A stretch of 64,000 nucleotides of DNA from contig NZ_BNBS01000021.1 in the NCBI RefSeq assembly GCF_014656075.1, positions 21,964 through 85,963 on the forward strand. The letters run 5' to 3'. The stretch comes from Streptomyces hydrogenans. Its GTDB lineage: Bacteria > Actinomycetota > Actinomycetes > Streptomycetales > Streptomycetaceae. The notes under the pieces were generated by a model, which was given only the letters and a program-made list of their open reading frames with translations, did no database searches and was not told where the DNA came from. Position 1 is the stretch's first letter. Every line of letters begins with the position of its first letter. The translations under genes were made by a program, and so were the position numbers. This document shows positions 50,798 to 60,376 of the stretch, piece by piece.

Positions 50798-50834
50798 TCT
50801 GTCGCTCCTCTGCTCCCGTCCGGCGCCGTCGAGC

Positions 50835-51779
50835 CTACTGACCCCGGCCCGCACCGTCGATCCGCCGCTGGTGGATCCGCAGGTGGAGGGTGGCCAGGTC
50901 GAGCAGCGGGGTCGGTACGCCCAGGGCGCGGGCCCGTGCGGTCAGGTCGCCGAAGAGGTGCTCGACCTCGGTGGACCGGCCCGCCGCCAGGTCCCGGTAG
51001 AGCGAGGGGACCATCGGGGAACCCGGCGCCGAGACCACCGCGAGGCTCGCCGCCCGCTCCGCCTCCGGCACCGGGTGCCCGGCCGCCGCGGCCACCGCGG
51101 CCCCCTCCGCCAGGACGGCGGGGCCCAGCTCCGGGCCGCCGGGCGCGTCGTACACCTCGCCGACCGTGCCGCGCATCAGGCTCGTCACCGCGCCGATCGT
51201 GGTGATGAAGACCCACTTGTGCCACATCGCGGTGACGATCGAGGCGGGCACCGGCGCGTCGATGCCCGCGTCCTCCAGGACGGTGCGGATCTCCTTCACG
51301 CGCGGCGAGAGGGAGCAGTCCCGCTCGCCGAGCGCGAGGTGCGCCAGCGGCGCGAGCCGCCGGATCGTCCCCGAGTCGTCGAGCGTGGTGACCACCTTCG
51401 CGACCCCGCCGAGGACCGCCCCGGCGCCGAACCGGGCGTCCAGCGCGTCGAGATGGGCCATGCCGTTGAGCAGCGGCAGCACCGTCGTGCCCGGCGAGAC
51501 GAAGGGGGCCAGGTCCGTGAGGGCCGCGTCGAGGGCGGTCGACTTCACGCCGAGCAGCACCAGGTCGTACGGACCGCCCGACGGCTCCTCGCCGGCCGTG
51601 ACGAGCCGGGGCGCGTCCAGCACCCACTCCTCGTCCCGGCCCGCGACCCGCAGCCCGCCCGCGCGCAGCGCCGCCGCGCGGCCGGGTCGCACCAGGAAGG
51701 TCACGTCCTGTCCGGAGCGGGCCAGCATCGTGCCGAAGTAGCCACCGGTGGCACCGGCGCCGACGACCAGGATCTTCAT
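50835..51779 (-). CDS. Ketopantoate reductase family protein (PanE/ApbA)
   Basis: A 314-residue NADPH enzyme: KILVVGAGATGGYFGTMLARSG (2-23) is the nucleotide site, VKSTALDAAL and LLNGMAHLDAL match the family, and WHKWVFITTIGAVTSL contains the catalytic Lys region. The C-terminal helical domain has PSLYRDLAAGRSTEVEHLFG, the PanE signature. Probably makes pantoate from ketopantoate for CoA, although paralogues with other substrates are common. GAGAGG precedes the ATG. Confidence 0.88.
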   Translation of the reverse strand: MKILVVGAGATGGYFGTMLARSGQDVTFLVRPGRAAALRAGGLRVAGRDEEWVLDAPRLVTAGEEPSGGPYDLVLLGVKSTALDAALTDLAPFVSPGTTVLPLLNGMAHLDALDARFGAGAVLGGVAKVVTTLDDSGTIRRLAPLAHLALGERDCSLSPRVKEIRTVLEDAGIDAPVPASIVTAMWHKWVFITTIGAVTSLMRGTVGEVYDAPGGPELGPAVLAEGAAVAAAAGHPVPEAERAASLAVVSAPGSPMVPSLYRDLAAGRSTEVEHLFGDLTARARALGVPTPLLDLATLHLRIHQRRIDGAGRGQ

Positions 51780-51797
51780 GAGGGTTCCTCTCGTGGG

Positions 51798-51925
51798 GAG
51801 AAGCGGGGGCGGAGAAGCGGGGGCGGAGAAGCGGAACGGAGCGGCGGGAGGGGACCGACGGGCGGAACAGCGGGTCGGGCGGAACAGTGGTGCGGGTGGA
51901 ACGGTCGGGCGGAACAGTGGTGCGG
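51798..51925. repeat. Clustered short direct repeats upstream of panE and ROK genes
   Basis: Three copies of GGAGAAGCGG-type units (about 14-bp period, 51798-51834) are followed by an exact 22-bp direct repeat at 51874-51895 and 51904-51925, which contains GGCGGAACAGTGGTG. GGAACAG occurs four times in all. It lies in the 307-base divergent gap, whose remainder contains the ROK-gene -10 TAGGCT at 52071-52076. Confidence 0.7.
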
Positions 51926-52086
51926 AACAGCGGCCGGGCGGCGCGGCGAGTCGTCCGGTCGGCGGCCCGGCCGGGCCGCTCGCGCCGCGGGCCCACGGGC
52001 GGCAGCCTAGGACGTGGCCTCCTGGTCACGCCGGGCCCGTCCGCGTTTCTGTTCGAGTGAAAGGGACGACTAGGCTCTCGCTCACC

Positions 52087-53283
52087 ATGAACCAGCCCAC
52101 GGAACCCAAGGCCGACAAGTCGGGCGTGCGCCGGCACAACCTGAGCCTCGTCCTCAGGACCGTCCACGACGCCGGCGAGACCACCCGGGCCGCCGTCGCC
52201 GCCCGCGTCGGCCTCACCCGGCCCGCCGTCTCCTCCCTGGTGGAACAGCTCCTCGACCTCGGGTTCCTGGTCGAGTCCGGCAAGACCTTCAGCGGCCAGG
52301 CCGGCCGCCCCGGCACCGTCCTCAAACCGGCCGGGACCGGCCCCGCCGCCCTCGGCGTCGAGATCAACGTCGCGTACGTCTCCGTCTGCCTCGTCGACCT
52401 CACCGGCACCGACCGGATCCGCCGCACCGTGCGGCTCGACAACCGGGCCGCCGCCCCCGACGTCCTGGCCCGCGCCGCCGCCGTCCTCGCCGCCGTCGTC
52501 GCCGAGGGCGAGGCGCTCGGCCTGGGCCCGTCCGGCGCCGCCTTCGCCCTGCCCGGCCTGGTCTCCGACGGCACCGTCCGCCAGGCGCCGAACCTCGGCT
52601 GGCACGACACCCCCGCCGAGCGCCTCTTCGGCGACGCCCTCGCCGCGCTGCGCCCCGCCGCCCGCCGGCTCGCCGTCGCCTCCGACAACGAGGCCAACAT
52701 GGCGGCCCTGGCCGAACTCCGCTTCGGCACCCCCGGCACGCCCCGCACCTTCCTCCACCTCACCGGCGAGACCGGAGTCGGCGGCGCCGTCGTCGTCCAC
52801 GGCGAACTCCTGCGCGGCGCCCACGGCTTCGCCGGCGAGATCGGCCACCTCGTCGTCGACGCAGAGGGACCCCGCTGCCGCTGCGGCTCGCGCGGCTGCC
52901 TGGAGCAGTACGCGGGCCAGGCCGCCCTGCTGCGCGCGGCGGACGCCGCCGACGTCGACGACCTCGCGGCCCGCGCCGGACGCGGGGAGCCCCGCGCGAT
53001 CGAGGCGCTCGCCGAGGCCGGCCGGATGCTCGGCCGGGCCCTCTCCGGCGCGGTCAACCTCCTCGACCCCGAGGCCGTCGTCCTCGGCGGCATCTACCCG
53101 CGCCTGATGCCCTGGCTCGCCCCCGCCGTCACCGGGGAACTCGCCGAGCGGGTCGTCTCCGGCCTGTGGCCCGCCGACGCCGGCCGGCTGCGCGCCGCCT
53201 CCCCGGCCACCGACGCCGCCCGGGGCGCCGCCGCCCTCGTCCTCCACGACATCCTCGCCGACCCGCTGTCCCACACCCGCTGA
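52087..53283 (+). CDS. ROK-family transcriptional regulator
   Basis: A 398-residue ROK regulator: winged helix at about 14-60 (RRHNLSLVLRTVHDAGETTRAAV...LTRPAVSSLVEQL), then the ROK fold with ALGVEINVAYVSVCLVDLTG, TGETGVGGAVVVHGELLRG, EIGHLVVD and the zinc knuckle CRCGSRGCLEQY. The TAGGCT -10 lies ten bases before the ATG, giving a leader of only a few bases. Its effector and targets are unknown; a xylose role is possible because xylA/xylB lack an adjacent regulator. Confidence 0.9.
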   Translation: MNQPTEPKADKSGVRRHNLSLVLRTVHDAGETTRAAVAARVGLTRPAVSSLVEQLLDLGFLVESGKTFSGQAGRPGTVLKPAGTGPAALGVEINVAYVSVCLVDLTGTDRIRRTVRLDNRAAAPDVLARAAAVLAAVVAEGEALGLGPSGAAFALPGLVSDGTVRQAPNLGWHDTPAERLFGDALAALRPAARRLAVASDNEANMAALAELRFGTPGTPRTFLHLTGETGVGGAVVVHGELLRGAHGFAGEIGHLVVDAEGPRCRCGSRGCLEQYAGQAALLRAADAADVDDLAARAGRGEPRAIEALAEAGRMLGRALSGAVNLLDPEAVVLGGIYPRLMPWLAPAVTGELAERVVSGLWPADAGRLRAASPATDAARGAAALVLHDILADPLSHTR

Positions 53284-53333
53284 CGTCCCCGCGTGCGGCG
53301 AAAACCCACCGGACGCCGCGGCACGACCGCGTC

Positions 53334-53339
53334 TAGGGT
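53334..53339 (+). promoter_or_regulatory. -10 element of a probable leaderless promoter
   Basis: TAGGGT with six bases to the ATG at 53346 and no ribosome site between; transcription should start at the start codon. Confidence 0.5.
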
Positions 53340-53345
53340 GCGGGA

Positions 53346-54389
53346 ATGACGGAGATCATCGTTCCCGCCAAGCCGCGCCCCGGAGACCGGGTCGCCGTGC
53401 TGTCGCCCGCCGCCGGACTGCCCGAAGTGCTGCCGCTCCCCTTCGAGCTGGGCCTGCGCCGGCTGTCCGACGCGTACGGCCTGGTGCCCGTCGAGTACCC
53501 GACGACGCGCAAGCTCGGCGCGTCCGCGCGGGACCGGGCCGCCGACCTGCACGCGGCCTTCGCCGACCCCACGGTCAAGGCGATCGTCGCCAGCATCGGC
53601 GGCGACGACCAGATCACCCTCCTCCCGCACCTCGACGACGCGCTGATCCGGTCCCACCCCAAGCCGTTCTTCGGCTTCAGCGACAACACCAACCTGCTCA
53701 TGCGGCTGTGGAACCTCGGCGTCGTCGGCTACCACGGGGCCTCCGTGATGACCCAGTTCGGCCGCCCCGGCGCCGTCCACCCGGTCACCGACGCCTCCGT
53801 CCGGGCCGCCCTCTTCGGCTCCGGCCCCTACGAACTCCCGCCGCCGACCGACACCAACGACGTCGAACGCCCCTGGGAGGACCCCCGCACCTTCGACTCC
53901 GCGCCGGTCATGGAGCCGGCCGGCCCCTGGCACTGGCACCGCGCCGACCGGGTCGTGGAGGGCCGCACCTGGGGCGGCTGCCTGGAGACCGTCTCCCAGC
54001 TCCTCATGGCCGGCGGGGAGATCGCCGAGCCGGAGGCGTACGAGGGCGGGGTGCTGTTCCTGGAGACCTCCGAGATGCTGCCCCCGGCCGACGAGGTCTT
54101 CCGGATCCTCCGGGCCATGGGGGAGCGGGGCCTGCTCGCCCGCTTCCCGGCCCTCCTGATGGGCCGGGCCCGCGCCTGGTCCTTCGACAGCCCGAACGAC
54201 GCGACGGCCCGGGCCGCGTACCGCGAGGCCCAGCGCGCCGCCGTCCTGCGCGCGCTCGACGCCTACGCCCCCGACACGCTCGCCGTGTTCGACGTGGACC
54301 TCGGCCACACGGACCCGCAGGTGGTCGTCCCGTACGGCGGCACCGTCCGCGTCGACGGCCCCGCCCGCCGCATCACCGTCACGTACTGA
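53346..54389 (+). CDS. S66 family peptidase (LD-carboxypeptidase/MccF-like)
   Basis: A 347-residue S66 serine peptidase. The nucleophile Ser112 is in FFGFSDNTN, the Glu of the triad in WGGCLETVSQLL, and the His in DLGHTDPQVVVPYGG. The family either trims LD-linked tetrapeptides of peptidoglycan or, in the MccF branch, cleaves microcin C-type toxic acyl-adenylates. The GFSDNT motif and C-terminal DxGHTxP suit the MccF branch. No signal peptide, so cytoplasmic. Single gene with a probable leaderless promoter. Confidence 0.9.
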   Translation: MTEIIVPAKPRPGDRVAVLSPAAGLPEVLPLPFELGLRRLSDAYGLVPVEYPTTRKLGASARDRAADLHAAFADPTVKAIVASIGGDDQITLLPHLDDALIRSHPKPFFGFSDNTNLLMRLWNLGVVGYHGASVMTQFGRPGAVHPVTDASVRAALFGSGPYELPPPTDTNDVERPWEDPRTFDSAPVMEPAGPWHWHRADRVVEGRTWGGCLETVSQLLMAGGEIAEPEAYEGGVLFLETSEMLPPADEVFRILRAMGERGLLARFPALLMGRARAWSFDSPNDATARAAYREAQRAAVLRALDAYAPDTLAVFDVDLGHTDPQVVVPYGGTVRVDGPARRITVTY

Positions 54390-54413
54390 CGGCGGCGCGA
54401 CCCGCCCGGGGCG

Positions 54414-55382
54414 CTACCCGGCCTCCCGCCCGTGCCGCACCAGGTGGTCCCGGACCAGTGCCACGTGCGGGTGGGCCGGCGGCCCCGGCCGCCCCACCAG
54501 GAAACCCGTGTTGATCGGCGGGTCCTCCGGAAGGTGGAGCGGGACGAGCGCGCCCGAGGCCAGCTCCGCCGCGCAGAGGTAGCGGGGCAGCACGCTCACC
54601 CCGGCGCCGCCCGCCACCGCCGCCCGCACCGCCCGCAGGTCCGGCGCGGTCACCGCGGGCACGGCCGTCAGACGGCGGCCGAAGACGTGGCGCCAGTAGC
54701 GGCGCAGGATCGGCAGGTCCTCGGCGTACGCCACCAGCGGCACGCCGTGCAGCGCCGCCGGCCCCTCCGCGGCGATCCGCCCGCCGAGCCGCTCCGCCCA
54801 GACGGGCGCGCCGACCAGCACGAACTCCTCGTCGGCGAGCGGCAGCCAGGCCAGGGCGCGGCCCCGGGGCCGCACCGTCGCCACCACCAGGTCGTGCCGG
54901 CCCGCCCGCAGCTCGTCGAGCAGACCGTCGGTGAGGCCGAAGGACACCCGCAGCCGCACCCCGCGCTCCACCAGCGGCGCCAGCGTCGGCAGCACGGTGT
55001 GCGCCAGGTACTCGGCCGGGCCCGCCAGCCGGACCGGCTCCGCCGGGCCCTCCTCGCCCGGGGACCCCGTCAGGGCCCCGGCGGCGGCGCCCAGCGCGTC
55101 CAGCGGGTCCGCGATCCGGGCCGCCAGGTCGTCCGCGAAGGGCGTCGGCACCACCCCGCGCGGCCGCCGCTCGAACAGCTCCCGGCCGAGCCGGCCCTCC
55201 AGGGCCCGGATCTGCGCCGTCACGGTCGGCTGCGACAGGCCCAGCACGCGGGCGCCCGCCGTGAAGGCCCCGGCCCGGTGCACGGCGAGGAAGGTCCGCA
55301 GCAGGTTCAGGTCCGGCGGCCCGTTGCCCGCCCCCGGGGCCGCCGGTATTCCCGTCGACCCATCGGAATTCCTATCGTCCAC
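54414..55382 (-). CDS. LysR-family regulator
   Basis: A 322-residue LysR protein with winged helix at about 25-85 (LNLLRTFLAVHRAGAFTAGARVLGLSQPTVTAQIRALE, in parts) and effector domain with RYWRHVFGRRLTAVPAVTAPDLRAVRAAVAGGAGVSVLPRYL. GTG 55382 is taken as start; a longer frame lacks conserved sequence. It is divergent from the DJ-1-like gene, which is the likely target; TTCC/ATTCC motifs in the 125-base gap could be binding sites. Confidence 0.88.
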   Translation of the reverse strand: MDDRNSDGSTGIPAAPGAGNGPPDLNLLRTFLAVHRAGAFTAGARVLGLSQPTVTAQIRALEGRLGRELFERRPRGVVPTPFADDLAARIADPLDALGAAAGALTGSPGEEGPAEPVRLAGPAEYLAHTVLPTLAPLVERGVRLRVSFGLTDGLLDELRAGRHDLVVATVRPRGRALAWLPLADEEFVLVGAPVWAERLGGRIAAEGPAALHGVPLVAYAEDLPILRRYWRHVFGRRLTAVPAVTAPDLRAVRAAVAGGAGVSVLPRYLCAAELASGALVPLHLPEDPPINTGFLVGRPGPPAHPHVALVRDHLVRHGREAG

Positions 55383-55507
55383 ATGTCCGAGCCTATTGGA
55401 TTCCCATGGGTCGAGGAGCCTACGGTCGGACCATCGCCGACCGCGCGCCCCCTCCACGGGGCGCGGGCCGGCCACCCGCTCCCCCCGACCGAGAGGCCCG
55501 CAGACCC

Positions 55508-56203
55508 ATGTCGAAGATCCTTTTCGTGCTGACCGGCGCCGACCACTGGACCCTCGCCGACGGCACGAAGCACCCCACCGGCTTCTGGGCCGAGGAGGCC
55601 GCCGCCCCGTACGAGGTCTTCACCGCCGCCGGCCACGAGGTCGTCGTCGCCACCCCCGGCGGCGTCGTGCCCACCGTCGACCGGGGCAGCCTCGCCCCCG
55701 AGGCCAACGGCGGCCAGGAGGGCGCCGACCGCGTCGCCGCCGCCCTCGACTCCTTCGCCGCGCTGCGCACCCCGCTCCGTCTGGAGGACGTCGACCTCGC
55801 CGAGTACGACGCCGTCCTCTACCCCGGCGGCCACGGCCCCATGGAGGACCTGGCGGTGAACGCCGACTCCGGGCGCCTGCTCGTCGACGCCCTCGCCTCC
55901 GGCAAGCCGCTCGCCGTCGTCTGCCACGGCCCGGCCGCCCTGCTCGCCGCCGTGCGCGAGGACGGCACCAACGCCTTCGCGGGCCGCCGCGTCACCGCCT
56001 TCACCGACGCCGAGGAGACCCAGGCGGGCCTCGCCGACAAGGCGAAGTGGCTCCTGGAGACCCGCCTCCGCGAGGCCGGCGTCGACGTCGTGGCGGGCGA
56101 GCCGTGGGCCCCGCACGTCATCGTCGACGACAACCTGGTCACCGGTCAGAACCCCGCCTCCTCCACCGCCCTCGCCAAGGAGGTCCTGAAGAAGCTCGCC
56201 TGA
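55508..56203 (+). CDS. DJ-1/PfpI family protein (Hsp31-like glyoxalase/deglycase)
   Basis: A 231-residue class I glutamine-amidotransferase-like protein. The nucleophilic Cys139 and His140 are in VVCHGPAALL, Glu30 is in WAEEAAAPYEVF, and YPGGHG is at 105-110. These are the Hsp31-type glyoxalase III residues, so it may detoxify methylglyoxal. It is divergent from the LysR gene and ended by a strong hairpin. Confidence 0.88.
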   Translation: MSKILFVLTGADHWTLADGTKHPTGFWAEEAAAPYEVFTAAGHEVVVATPGGVVPTVDRGSLAPEANGGQEGADRVAAALDSFAALRTPLRLEDVDLAEYDAVLYPGGHGPMEDLAVNADSGRLLVDALASGKPLAVVCHGPAALLAAVREDGTNAFAGRRVTAFTDAEETQAGLADKAKWLLETRLREAGVDVVAGEPWAPHVIVDDNLVTGQNPASSTALAKEVLKKLA

Positions 56204-56220
56204 CGGCCGGAAACCACCGT

Positions 56221-56262
56221 GCCCCGCGCGCCGGCGTGGCATCAGGCGCCGGCGCGCGGGGC
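56221..56262 (+). terminator. Strong hairpin terminator after the DJ-1 gene
   Basis: A perfect 16-bp GC stem (56221-56236 with 56247-56262) and 10-base loop starts 18 bases after the stop. The rest of the 333-base gap to 56536 holds no gene, only the promoter elements listed next. Confidence 0.8.
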
Positions 56263-56476
56263 GCGGCGGGCCCCCAGACGCCGGCCCGAGACGCCGGAGC
56301 GGCCTCCGCGCACCGGCGGCGACCTCCAGGCGGCGGCCCGCCCCGCACCCCGGCCCGCTGTGGCCTCCGCGCGGTGCCGGAGCGGAACGTCGTCCCGGAG
56401 CGACGCGCCGTCCCGGCCCCGCTCGTCCGGTCCCCACCGCAGCCGTCCCCGCCCCGGGAGGCGGCCGCGGCGGGCT

Positions 56477-56530
56477 CTCATCCCGCTCTCACGCGGGCCT
56501 TATCCCGACCTCACACGGCGCGCCTACGTT
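56477..56530 (+). promoter_or_regulatory. Response-regulator-like direct repeats and -10 of the ABC pair
   Basis: CTCATCCCGCTCTCAC (56477-56492) and CTTATCCCGACCTCAC (56499-56514) match at 13 of 16 positions and are 22 bases apart, two helical turns. They end ten bases before a TACGTT -10 (56525-56530), occupying the -35 position. The -10 is six bases from the ATG, so the message is probably leaderless and activator-dependent. Confidence 0.55.
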
Positions 56531-56536
56531 CGCGCC

Positions 56537-58018
56537 ATGTTCTTCACCTACCTCCGGCGCGAACTGCGCCGCCGCAGAAAGGCGGCGCTGGTCGTCGCCT
56601 CCGGCCTGGCGCTCGGGATCGCGCTGGTCATCGTCGTGACCTCGGTCTCCGCCGGCATGAAGCAGGCCCAGGGCAAGGTCCTCGAATCCCTCTACGGACT
56701 CGGCACGGACCTCACGGTGACGAAGGCCCAGGAGCGGCCCGCCGAGGGAGCGCAGCCGACCCGGCCGCGCTTCGAGTTCCAGGGCGGCGACGAGGGCGAG
56801 GAGCAGAGCAGCGACCGGCTCATGGTCCAGGGCTTCCAGACCCTCGCCGACTCCACGGTCGCCACCGTCGCGAAGCAGACCGGCGTGGACCGCGCGGTGG
56901 GCGGCCTCAGCCTCGTCAACCTCAAGATCGACGGCGAGTTCCGGCGCGGCCGGATCCAGCGCGGCGAGGGCCAGGGCCAGGCTCAGCCCCCCGGCCAGGG
57001 GCAGGGCGGCACCGGCGGCCCCGGCGACACCGTCACCGGCGGCGGCGCCGCCTTCGACGTCGACTCCTTCACCCTCTACGGCACCGACGTCACCACCCCC
57101 GACCTCGGCCCCCTCACCACCTCCACGGTCGGTGAGGGCCGCACCTTCAAGACCACCGAGACCGACGCGGCCGTCGTCGTGGTCGACAGTGCCTACGCCC
57201 AGCAGAAGGACCTCGCCGTCGGCGACGAACTCACCGTCAAGGGCGTGAAGTTCGAGGTCATCGGCATCGCCACCGCGGACAGCGGGCAGGCCACCGCCCA
57301 GGTCTACCTCCCGCTGAAGCGCGCGCAGACCCTGTCCGGCTCGGCCGGCAAGGTCACCACCGTCTACGTCAAGGCCACCGACTCGACGAAGATCGACGCC
57401 GTCAAGGCCGCCATCCAGAAGAACGTCACCGGCACCACGGTCACCACCTCCGCCGACCTGGCCCAGACCGTCTCCGGCTCCCTCGACACCGCCGCCGGCC
57501 TCGCCTCCAACGTCGGCAGGTGGCTCTCGTACGCCGTGCTGCTCGCCGCCGTCCTCGTCGCCGGGCTCCTCACCTCCTCCGCCGTCAGCCGCCGGGTCCG
57601 CGAGTTCGGCACCCTCAAGGCGCTCGGCTGGAAGAGCGGCCGCGTCACCCGCCAGGTCGTCGGCGAAGCGCTCGTCAACGGCGTCATCGGCGGCGCCCTC
57701 GGCATCGCCGTCGGCCTCGCCGGCGCCTACGCCGTCACCGCCGTCAGCCCCACCCTCACCGCCGAACTCGGCGCGAGCGCGAGCGGGTTCGCAGGCCGCG
57801 GCGGCGGCATGGCCTTCGGCGGCGGCGCGGGCGGCCCCGGCATGACGCGCACCGCGGCGGGCCGCAGCGTCGACATCGCCCTCACCGCCCCGGTCAGCCT
57901 CACCACCGTCGGCCTCGCCGTCCTCCTCGCCCTCGTCGGCGGCCTCGTCGCCGGAGCGTTCGGCGCCTGGCGCGCCTCCCGGCTGCGCCCCGCCGACGCG
58001 CTGCGCCGCGTCGAGTAG
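56537..58018 (+). CDS. MacB/FtsX-type ABC transporter permease
   Basis: A 493-residue membrane protein: TM1 at about 18-40 (AALVVASGLALGIALVIVV), a large external MacB-core domain (45-320) with a Gly/Gln-rich insert (GQGQAQPPGQGQGGTGGPG, near 145-165), and three C-terminal TMs (about 328-350, 375-400, 450-475) with the FtsX motif SRRVREFGTLKALGWKSGRV. The ending AFGAWRASRLRPADALRRVE is typical. With the ATPase 36 bases downstream it forms a mechanotransmission-type exporter or stress pump. No ribosome site is seen before the ATG. Confidence 0.9.
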   Translation: MFFTYLRRELRRRRKAALVVASGLALGIALVIVVTSVSAGMKQAQGKVLESLYGLGTDLTVTKAQERPAEGAQPTRPRFEFQGGDEGEEQSSDRLMVQGFQTLADSTVATVAKQTGVDRAVGGLSLVNLKIDGEFRRGRIQRGEGQGQAQPPGQGQGGTGGPGDTVTGGGAAFDVDSFTLYGTDVTTPDLGPLTTSTVGEGRTFKTTETDAAVVVVDSAYAQQKDLAVGDELTVKGVKFEVIGIATADSGQATAQVYLPLKRAQTLSGSAGKVTTVYVKATDSTKIDAVKAAIQKNVTGTTVTTSADLAQTVSGSLDTAAGLASNVGRWLSYAVLLAAVLVAGLLTSSAVSRRVREFGTLKALGWKSGRVTRQVVGEALVNGVIGGALGIAVGLAGAYAVTAVSPTLTAELGASASGFAGRGGGMAFGGGAGGPGMTRTAAGRSVDIALTAPVSLTTVGLAVLLALVGGLVAGAFGAWRASRLRPADALRRVE

Positions 58019-58054
58019 CCGCCCACCCCTCCCCGTACCGCAGGAGTCCCATCC

Positions 58055-58756
<702 letters not shown>

Positions 58757-58920
58757 GCGCCGGAGCGCGCCGCCGTACGCACCACCGCCCCGCCCCACGG
58801 GCCCGGGCGGCGCGCACGGCGGCGTGCCCGTGCGCGTCCGCACGGACGCGGAAGGGTCGCGGACGCCCGGGACTACGCCTTGGCCAGGGCCTCACGGAGG
58901 CCGCTGTCAGTGGTCGGCCC

Positions 58921-58926
58921 TAACGT
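58921..58926 (+). promoter_or_regulatory. -10 element of a probable leaderless promoter
   Basis: TAACGT with exactly seven bases (all but one C) to the ATG at 58934 and no purine-rich ribosome site. Confidence 0.5.
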
Positions 58927-58933
58927 TCCCCCC

Positions 58934-60376
58934 ATGACGACGACCTATCTGGAGCTGTCGCAGGACGGCGGCGGTGCCCACAAGTTCTACGAAGTGACCG
59001 TCGAGGGCCTGGACGTATCGGTCCGTTACGGCCGCATCGGCGCGGCCGGACAGACCCAGCGCTCCTCCTTCGCGACCGCGGACAAGGCGCGGGCCGCGGC
59101 GGCGAAGAAGATCGGCGAGAAGGTCCGCAAGGGCTACGCGCCCGCCGTGCCGGGCGGCCGCGCCGCCCGGGCCGTCACCCGCCGCGCGGTCGGCTCCGCG
59201 CCCTCCACGGCCCGGGCCGTCGCCCCCGTCCTGTGGCGCTTCCGGACCGGCTCCGCCGCCTTCGGCATCCACGTCGACGAGCAGCGGATCTGGGTGGGCA
59301 ACCAGGCGGGGGACGTCTTCACCCTCGACCACGGCGGCGAGGTGCTGGCCCGCTTCGGCCTGCCCGACGGCGTGAAGTGCCTGGTCGCCGACGACTTCTG
59401 GATCTACGCCGGCTGTGACGACGGCAAGGTCTACGACCTCTCCTCCAAACTGCCGTTCGCCGCCTACGACATCAGCGCCGACGTCGACATCTTCTGGCTC
59501 GACATCCACGAGGGCGTCCTCGACGTGGCCGACCGCTCCGGCCGCCTCACCGTCATCGACCACGAGGACGAGCACCAGTGGTCCCGCTCCGGCCGCGGCG
59601 AGTACGCCTGGATGGTCCGGGCGGACAGCCGGGCGGTCTACTACGGCGACACCAAGGGCGTGACCGCCTATGCGGCGGACGGCACCGGCGAGCTGTGGCA
59701 CACCGCCTCCGACGGCGCGGTGCTCTTCGGCTGGCAGGAGCGGACGGCCGTCTACGCGGGCACCGGCCACCGCAAGGTGCAGCGGCTCGCGAAGCGGGAC
59801 GGCCGCGTCGAGGCCGTCTACGCCTGCGACGCGATGGTGTACGCGTGTGCCACCTCGCCCGGCGGCCGCTTCGTCTTCGCGGGCGACTCGTCCTCCTCCG
59901 TCTACTGCTTCGCCGAGGACGGCACCCGGCTGTGGAAGCTCGGCACCGGCGGCGGCTCCGCGCTCTCCATGCAGTACCGCGACGAGCGGCTGTACCTGGT
60001 GACCACCGACGGCTCGCTGGTCTGCGTGGACGCGAGCGAGGCGGCGATCGAGGCCGCCCAGCAGGGCAGCGTGCCCGTGGTGCGGGACGTCAAGCTGGCC
60101 GCCGCGCTGCCCACCTACACCCCGGCGACCACCGCGTCCGCCGTCGCCGCCGTCGCCTCGGTGGCCGAGGCCCCGGCCGGTTCGATCGTCGTCGAGTGCG
60201 TCCGCGAGGGCGGCCGCAGCCGCGTCCGGGTGGTCAGCCACGGCTACGAGACGTCGTGGAACGTGCAGTTCCCGCGCGCCATCCGCGAGGCCGGCGCGCG
60301 CTACGTCGTGGAGGCCCTGCACCCGGCCGCGGGCGGCTTCTACCGGGTCCGCGGCGAGATCCGGCGCCTCCTGTGA
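58934..60376 (+). CDS. WGR domain / beta-propeller protein
   Basis: A 480-residue cytoplasmic protein. Residues 1-70 are a WGR domain (LELSQDGGGAHKFYEVTVEG...VRYGRIGAAGQTQRSSF), as in MolR-like and PARP-like proteins. Residues 95-375 are PQQ/WD-like propeller blades (WVGNQAGDVFTLDHGGEV, WIYAGCDDGKVYDLSS, VYYGDTKGVTAYAADGTGELW, FAGDSSSSVYCFAEDGTRLW). The C-terminal 80 residues (VECVREGGRSRVRVVSHGYETSW...) form a separate domain of unknown role. It likely binds a partner or nucleic acid rather than catalyses. Leaderless promoter; its stop overlaps the next gene by GTGA. Confidence 0.85.
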   Translation: MTTTYLELSQDGGGAHKFYEVTVEGLDVSVRYGRIGAAGQTQRSSFATADKARAAAAKKIGEKVRKGYAPAVPGGRAARAVTRRAVGSAPSTARAVAPVLWRFRTGSAAFGIHVDEQRIWVGNQAGDVFTLDHGGEVLARFGLPDGVKCLVADDFWIYAGCDDGKVYDLSSKLPFAAYDISADVDIFWLDIHEGVLDVADRSGRLTVIDHEDEHQWSRSGRGEYAWMVRADSRAVYYGDTKGVTAYAADGTGELWHTASDGAVLFGWQERTAVYAGTGHRKVQRLAKRDGRVEAVYACDAMVYACATSPGGRFVFAGDSSSSVYCFAEDGTRLWKLGTGGGSALSMQYRDERLYLVTTDGSLVCVDASEAAIEAAQQGSVPVVRDVKLAAALPTYTPATTASAVAAVASVAEAPAGSIVVECVREGGRSRVRVVSHGYETSWNVQFPRAIREAGARYVVEALHPAAGGFYRVRGEIRRLL

